From Adenanthera pavonina (taxonomy: Eukaryota; Streptophyta; Magnoliopsida; Fabales; Fabaceae): 64,000 bases of DNA. The stretch spans positions 17,070,001-17,134,000 of the forward strand of contig JAIVEN010000013.1 in the NCBI GenBank assembly GCA_026686845.1, read 5' to 3'. The first letter of the stretch is position 1. Each line of letters begins with the position of its first letter. The notes beneath the pieces were generated by a model. It saw only the letters and a list, made by a program, of their open reading frames with translations. It was not told the DNA's origin and did no database searches. Shown here piece after piece: positions 59,462-64,000 of this stretch. A program made the translations under genes and the position numbers.

Positions 59462-62400
59462 TGTAACACCTTATACTTAAGTCCATTTTCCATGTATTAG
59501 ACTCCAATTATATCCATTATTGCATGATCAGAAACTTGATTGCGTAAAAATATCAAAACAGATTTTTCTTTATTTTGGGTATTGTTCATTGCGCATTTTC
59601 CTTTTTACCCGATGAACTTTAAAATTCATAACTAATTCTATAAAAATCATCTCAAAGTGATTCAAATCTTTAAATATAGCTAGAAATATTTTCTTCATAG
59701 AAAAAATATGAAACAGAGTATTCTCAAGATCAATTTATACAATTTATTTCTCAAATATTTACTGTACATTTAGTCATTTTGAAACTTCCCAGGTTTTGGA
59801 CTTATTTTTAAAATTCATATCTTATGATATCCTAAGTCAAATCATGAATTCTCTATGCCATTAGAAAGCCATACATTTTCCTAGCCATAGTTTCTTGTAC
59901 ATTTATTCTACTAGAATAGGCGTGACATTAATTTGAACTATCACGGGTCAGAACTTAACTTTTACTAGAACAGTTTTAGAAAAACTTACATATCTCTCAT
60001 TATATAGCTCTAATCACTTCCAAATCAGTGGCATATTAAATTTAAGATATAGTATACATGTAAACCACTGAATTGTTAGAGTTATGTACAATTTTATAAT
60101 GCCTTTAGAAATTTCCAGTACCTTCAGCAACATTCCAGTTTTCCAACCTTGCCCTGGCTTTGTAATTTTACAAATTCACCATAAATAGTATACTTAGGGA
60201 ATTCAGGTGTTCTTTAGCTCTATAGAAAGCTTATTCCATCATTTTTTATATCATATAAATCAATAAAATTAATTGTCCTATTTTGAATAAATAGTACCTA
60301 CATTCTATCAGGGTATCCAGATTAAACCATTTCATCCATACTTTAGCATAATAAAATTCATAATATACTTACACCATCATTCATTGTTGCAACTTCCTAT
60401 GTAACACTATAACATATCTCAAGGAACATGCTTGTATCAGTGTATATATATATGATTTATCCTTTGCATACAAATTTATATATATTATCAAAATTAACAT
60501 CAATACTTATAAGAACATAATTTCCACCAATTCCTTCCTCATCTCTTTTAGCTCCTCTTGAACTCCTTGCATTGCCTTGGCCTAAACATGGTTAGTATTT
60601 GGAAGGGATGAGATTCATGGAATCTTAGTAGTTACCACCAATCAAGCAAACATATCTTCACTTATTGCAAACACATATCATCAAATCACCACTCAAACAT
60701 TTAAAATCATTCATGCTCAAACATTTTATAAAATATTGAGCAGAGTTTCCCCTTGTGTTTTGGACATTCTAGGGTCTCAAAACCCCTCAAACAACCCATC
60801 CAATAACATCAAATAATCACAAATCAACATTGCATACAACAGGTAACTCATCAAAATCATTGCAAACTATATGACAATACAGTGCAAGATTAGGTTGGTG
60901 AACTACCTTGTAGCTTTCCAATGCTTTCCAAACTTTGTAAACTCATCCTTCGGCCTTCTAACACTTCTTATAATCCTATAGCATCAAAAAATGAGGTCAT
61001 TAGGTACTGATTTCATGACCTCCTTCACAAAGTATGCTTGCTAACCCTAAAATTCCATTTCACAACCTATTTGGATTTTCTTGTACAACACACTTGCATC
61101 TACCTATTTTGGACTCAAGGAATCCATTTTTGGGGTCAAAATCATGAGATTCCCTTTCCTTTTCAAACCCTAAATAGGGAGAAAATTCCCAAAAAATGTA
61201 GAAAAATAACTACCTGATTAATTTGTAATCCAATGAATGGTATATCCTTAATCCTTGAAGCCTATACATCATTTTTCATGAATTAATTTCTTCATGGCTT
61301 CATTTTCTCTCTCTACTCTCTCTGTAAGCAAAAAATTTCAGTGAGAAAATGGAGAGAAATACTTCATGAAACATCATAATACTCAAGTATGTACAAGAGG
61401 ATAACCATAGAATTCTACCATGAGAGTTTTAGACCGAAACAAGTCCTATAGCTTGGTCTTCTTTTTCCGTTCTTTTCCTACGCCTTCTTCTCTCTTTTCT
61501 TCATTGGTTCAGCGTGTTTGGGATGTGAGGAAGATGAAGTGTTATCTTTTTGAATGATAATTATGTCATATGATTAACTAGTTAGCTTTTCTATATACTT
61601 TTATTTACTTTTTCTTTTAAAAAGTTTTTTGGAAAATTCCACGTGTCCATAAACTGATTCAGATGTGACTCACATCATTTTTTGGCCAAAAATTACTGCA
61701 ATAATTTTTATGGGCCAAAATATCTTTTACTGATTAAATTTACTAGTACTAATTAAATATTTTTGCCACAATTGGCACTATGTTGGTATAGGATTATCCA
61801 AAGATATCTTTTGCACTAAAATTATTATCTTGGCCTAAAATATATTTTATCAAGATCCATTCAGTGTTCTTGAATTGGTGCTACCTTTTTCTGTAGTCTA
61901 AACTGACTTTTATCGGGTAAAATATTAATATTAAATCCTAATTATCCAACAAATATTATTTTGACCTTAATAAATTCCATACTATATTCCATTGAGTTTA
62001 TCTCATTGAGAGCTTCATTTTGACTATAATTTTTCATATTTAAAAAAATACCCTTAACCTAGGATAAATTTATAATTTTTGAAACTTTCAAGTCATTAGG
62101 TATAATTTTTCCCAAACTTCTTTCTCTTTTTTCCTTCCACGTTCAAGGTATTTTAAGGGAATAAATTGCAAGTATTCTTAATTCTTGAGGAGAAAATACA
62201 ATTTTCTTATTTTTCCATTTAACTTGAAAAAGTAACCTCTTTGCCCTTTATCATGTTTAATGGTGTCTTTCTACTTTTCCCAATTACTTATGCATTTTAT
62301 GATATCGACATTTTTTTCTTTGGTATTTAAATGTAATATTTACATTTTACTTTTAATTTTGGAAATGACCATTTTGCCCTTAAGCTAGGTCAAAATGTAA

Positions 62401-62785
62401 TTATCCATTCTTTTGGGCACTTTCTTGTAATTTTACCCAAAGATTAATTTTTTATTATTTCTCTCTCACTATTGACTTTAATTATCAAATTAGTCTATCT
62501 TTCAATTTGGACCTCTCAGCTGCACAATACTTATACCGTTGCACTCAGCTCGGAACGAGCTTTCATTCAAGTGGTATATTACATTTTTTCTGAGGTAAGC
62601 TCTGGAATTAATTTCTGTTAAGGACCTTATGGAAAATTAATTCCAATTAAGGACCAAATATAACTTCTAAAAATTAGATAAGAAATTAATTCCTTTTAAA
62701 GCCCGATTATATATAGCTTTTTCATCTCACTTCGTTTCTCATTTTTATTCATTTTATAAGATCCCATAAAAATAGGGATATTACA
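59462..62785 (-). mobile_element. Gypsy element B, 3' LTR (minus)
   Basis: 3,324 bp. On the plus strand it starts TGTAACACC and ends GATATTACA. On the minus strand it begins TGTAATATCC immediately after a polypurine tract and the pol tail of gypsy B, so it is the 3' LTR. The interior is the reverse complement of the LTR at 50646-57294 (for example the block at 61680-62100 against 50990-51300). A 5-bp duplication cannot be tested because the other end is outside the window. Confidence 0.8.
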
Positions 62786-64000
62786 TTTCTCCCCTCCTTA
62801 ATTAAAATTTCATCCTCAAAATTTTGCTAAATTCTTATACATCACTTTCTCTTCTTATCATTTCCCCATTTCCAGACTATCTCTTAGTAGATGAATACTT
62901 TCTTCCTTACTTGTTTGATTTAGTAGTCATCGTCTCACTTTGGTATTCTTTGCTAATCTACTACATTAGCAAAGTCTGGTCAATACTTTTCATATCAGGA
63001 AAATATCGAGGACATTGTATATATATCTTATTGTAGGGGTACTAGAAGCTTTCCATTAAACATATCCATTCTTACTTTTTCTTAGAGCATTGATAACTTC
63101 TACATAACATACTTATTCGTACTATCATGATATTTCCTCATCTTTTTCATGCTATAATTTTTCCTATCGGCACCTGACATCTTTCTTTTCTTTATCTTTC
63201 CGGACTTTAAAATTAATCATGTGAATAACTTTTCCATCAAAGCATAAGTTTACTGCATTAACTTTGGTTGAATGGCATTTACAAAGCCATTTGTGCCTTC
63301 TTTTTACTTCATATTCTTTCATAACCTTTGACTGACTATTCACATAATAATCTTTCTATTGAGGCATAAACTCATCTTATTAGCTCTGCCTAGATGACAC
63401 TTTTAGATCATCTTAACCTTTCATCCGTTCTACTTTCTATACATCAAGTTTAACTTTTCTTTTTATTTCATGATCATTTGGAGTTATTGTGGTCTTGGTA
63501 CATTTATGGTGGTGCTACAGGCATAATAGTTTGTACTAACTCCGTATCTTGAGAGTATTCATTACCACTATTATAAGTGGGAATACATTTTTATAAAAAT
63601 TTTATCATATAGATCATAGGCTACTATCTCAACTTAACCCTAATACATTGCTCATACCCTAATCCATTCTTATTTTTCATTATCATAGACCTTTTAGGTC
63701 ATCATTGGATTAGGAACATTTAACATAGGGGAGGAGGTCTAGCCACTTTAATTCATAAAAACTCATTTTGTAATTCCTTTCCCACGAAACATTCTTTCTA
63801 ACTGAGCAGTAAGACAATCTGAGAGAAATTTTTATAACTCCTTGCTGAACTTATAAAAAATTTCATTTTGTTCTGGGGTTCAGTCTCTCCCTTCTCATAA
63901 CTTTACTTGTTTTATTAGAATCTACTACGACCCTTACGGGAGATTCTGTAACCTACTAACCATACTTTTCGGAGCCTAGCCCCATTTACTAAGTTCAGCT
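62786..64000 (-). pseudogene. pol: Gypsy element B, decayed pol C-terminus and polypurine tract
   Basis: Minus strand. AAGGAGGGGAGAAA (62799-62786) is the polypurine tract. Just before it the reading is NFEDEILIKEGRN, the conserved last segment of chromovirus (Del/Tekay-type) pol. Upstream, with many stops, LLNQTSKEES...LRDSLEMGK near 62850-62920 looks like the chromodomain strand (LW.N....EATWE), and IYTMSSIFS then YEKY near 63000 like IHNVFHVSMLRKY of the integrase end. Further upstream to the window edge no domain is legible, though 63880-63990 matches the gypsy A 3' region at 25400-25480. The element continues beyond 64000. Confidence 0.65.

Overview
This window is intergenic, transposon-built plant DNA. 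It is AT-rich and holds no convincing host gene, tRNA or rRNA. The elements present (Ty1/copia elements of the Sirevirus type with an envelope-like third gene, Ty3/gypsy elements with a DSGASHSFV protease and an FEDEI...KEGRN pol tail, and a CACTA/EnSpm transposon coding for a Transposase_24-like protein and a Ulp1-type peptidase) point to a flowering plant. A dicot is my guess; I cannot name the species.

Almost the whole 64 kb can be parsed as about 17 insertions placed inside one another. I read 11 target-site duplications (TSDs) directly and used them to order the events. The deepest chain is five layers: a gypsy LTR (right remnant 49931-58942) was broken by a minus-strand Sirevirus, Sire3 (26036-49930). 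Sire3 was broken in its reverse transcriptase region by gypsy A (window start to 26035). Gypsy A took in a minus-strand solo LTR (11817-25206), and that LTR took in a complete plus-strand Sirevirus, Sire1 (12283-24071).

Region by region. 1-4909: gypsy A 5' LTR, interrupted by a TGTTGG-type solo LTR that itself contains a second solo LTR of the same family (400-3786 around 704-2479). 4910-11811: gypsy A primer site, leader, decayed gag and protease, plus an inverted gypsy LTR (6289-9193). 11812-25211: solo LTR and Sire1. 25212-26035: gypsy A 3' end. 26036-27561: Sire3 reverse transcriptase and integrase end. 27562-33421: CACTA element carrying another solo LTR. 33422-44972: an integrase scrap, then a solo LTR holding a second complete Sirevirus, Sire2 (34438-44399). 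44973-49930: Sire3 integrase, protease, gag and 5' LTR, the LTR carrying a 1.07 kb foreign insert. 49931-58942: gypsy LTR inside gypsy LTR, with two further solo LTRs. 59462-64000: gypsy B on the minus strand, a 3' LTR and decayed pol tail.

None of the elements looks able to move by itself. Sire1 keeps its full architecture (LTR, primer site, gag, pol, envelope-like gene, polypurine tract, LTR) but has at least 11 stops in pol and has lost acidic catalytic residues in integrase and reverse transcriptase. Sire2 has lost its gag start codon and most of its envelope-like gene. Sire3 has lost a gag zinc knuckle. Eight solo LTRs against two complete elements indicate that LTR-LTR recombination has been a main way of removing DNA here. 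The best leads for something less familiar are the shared gag/pol junction of the three Sireviruses, the TTCGTCTG/TTCGAA motif arrays shared by their LTRs and pol-env spacer, and the envelope-like gene itself.
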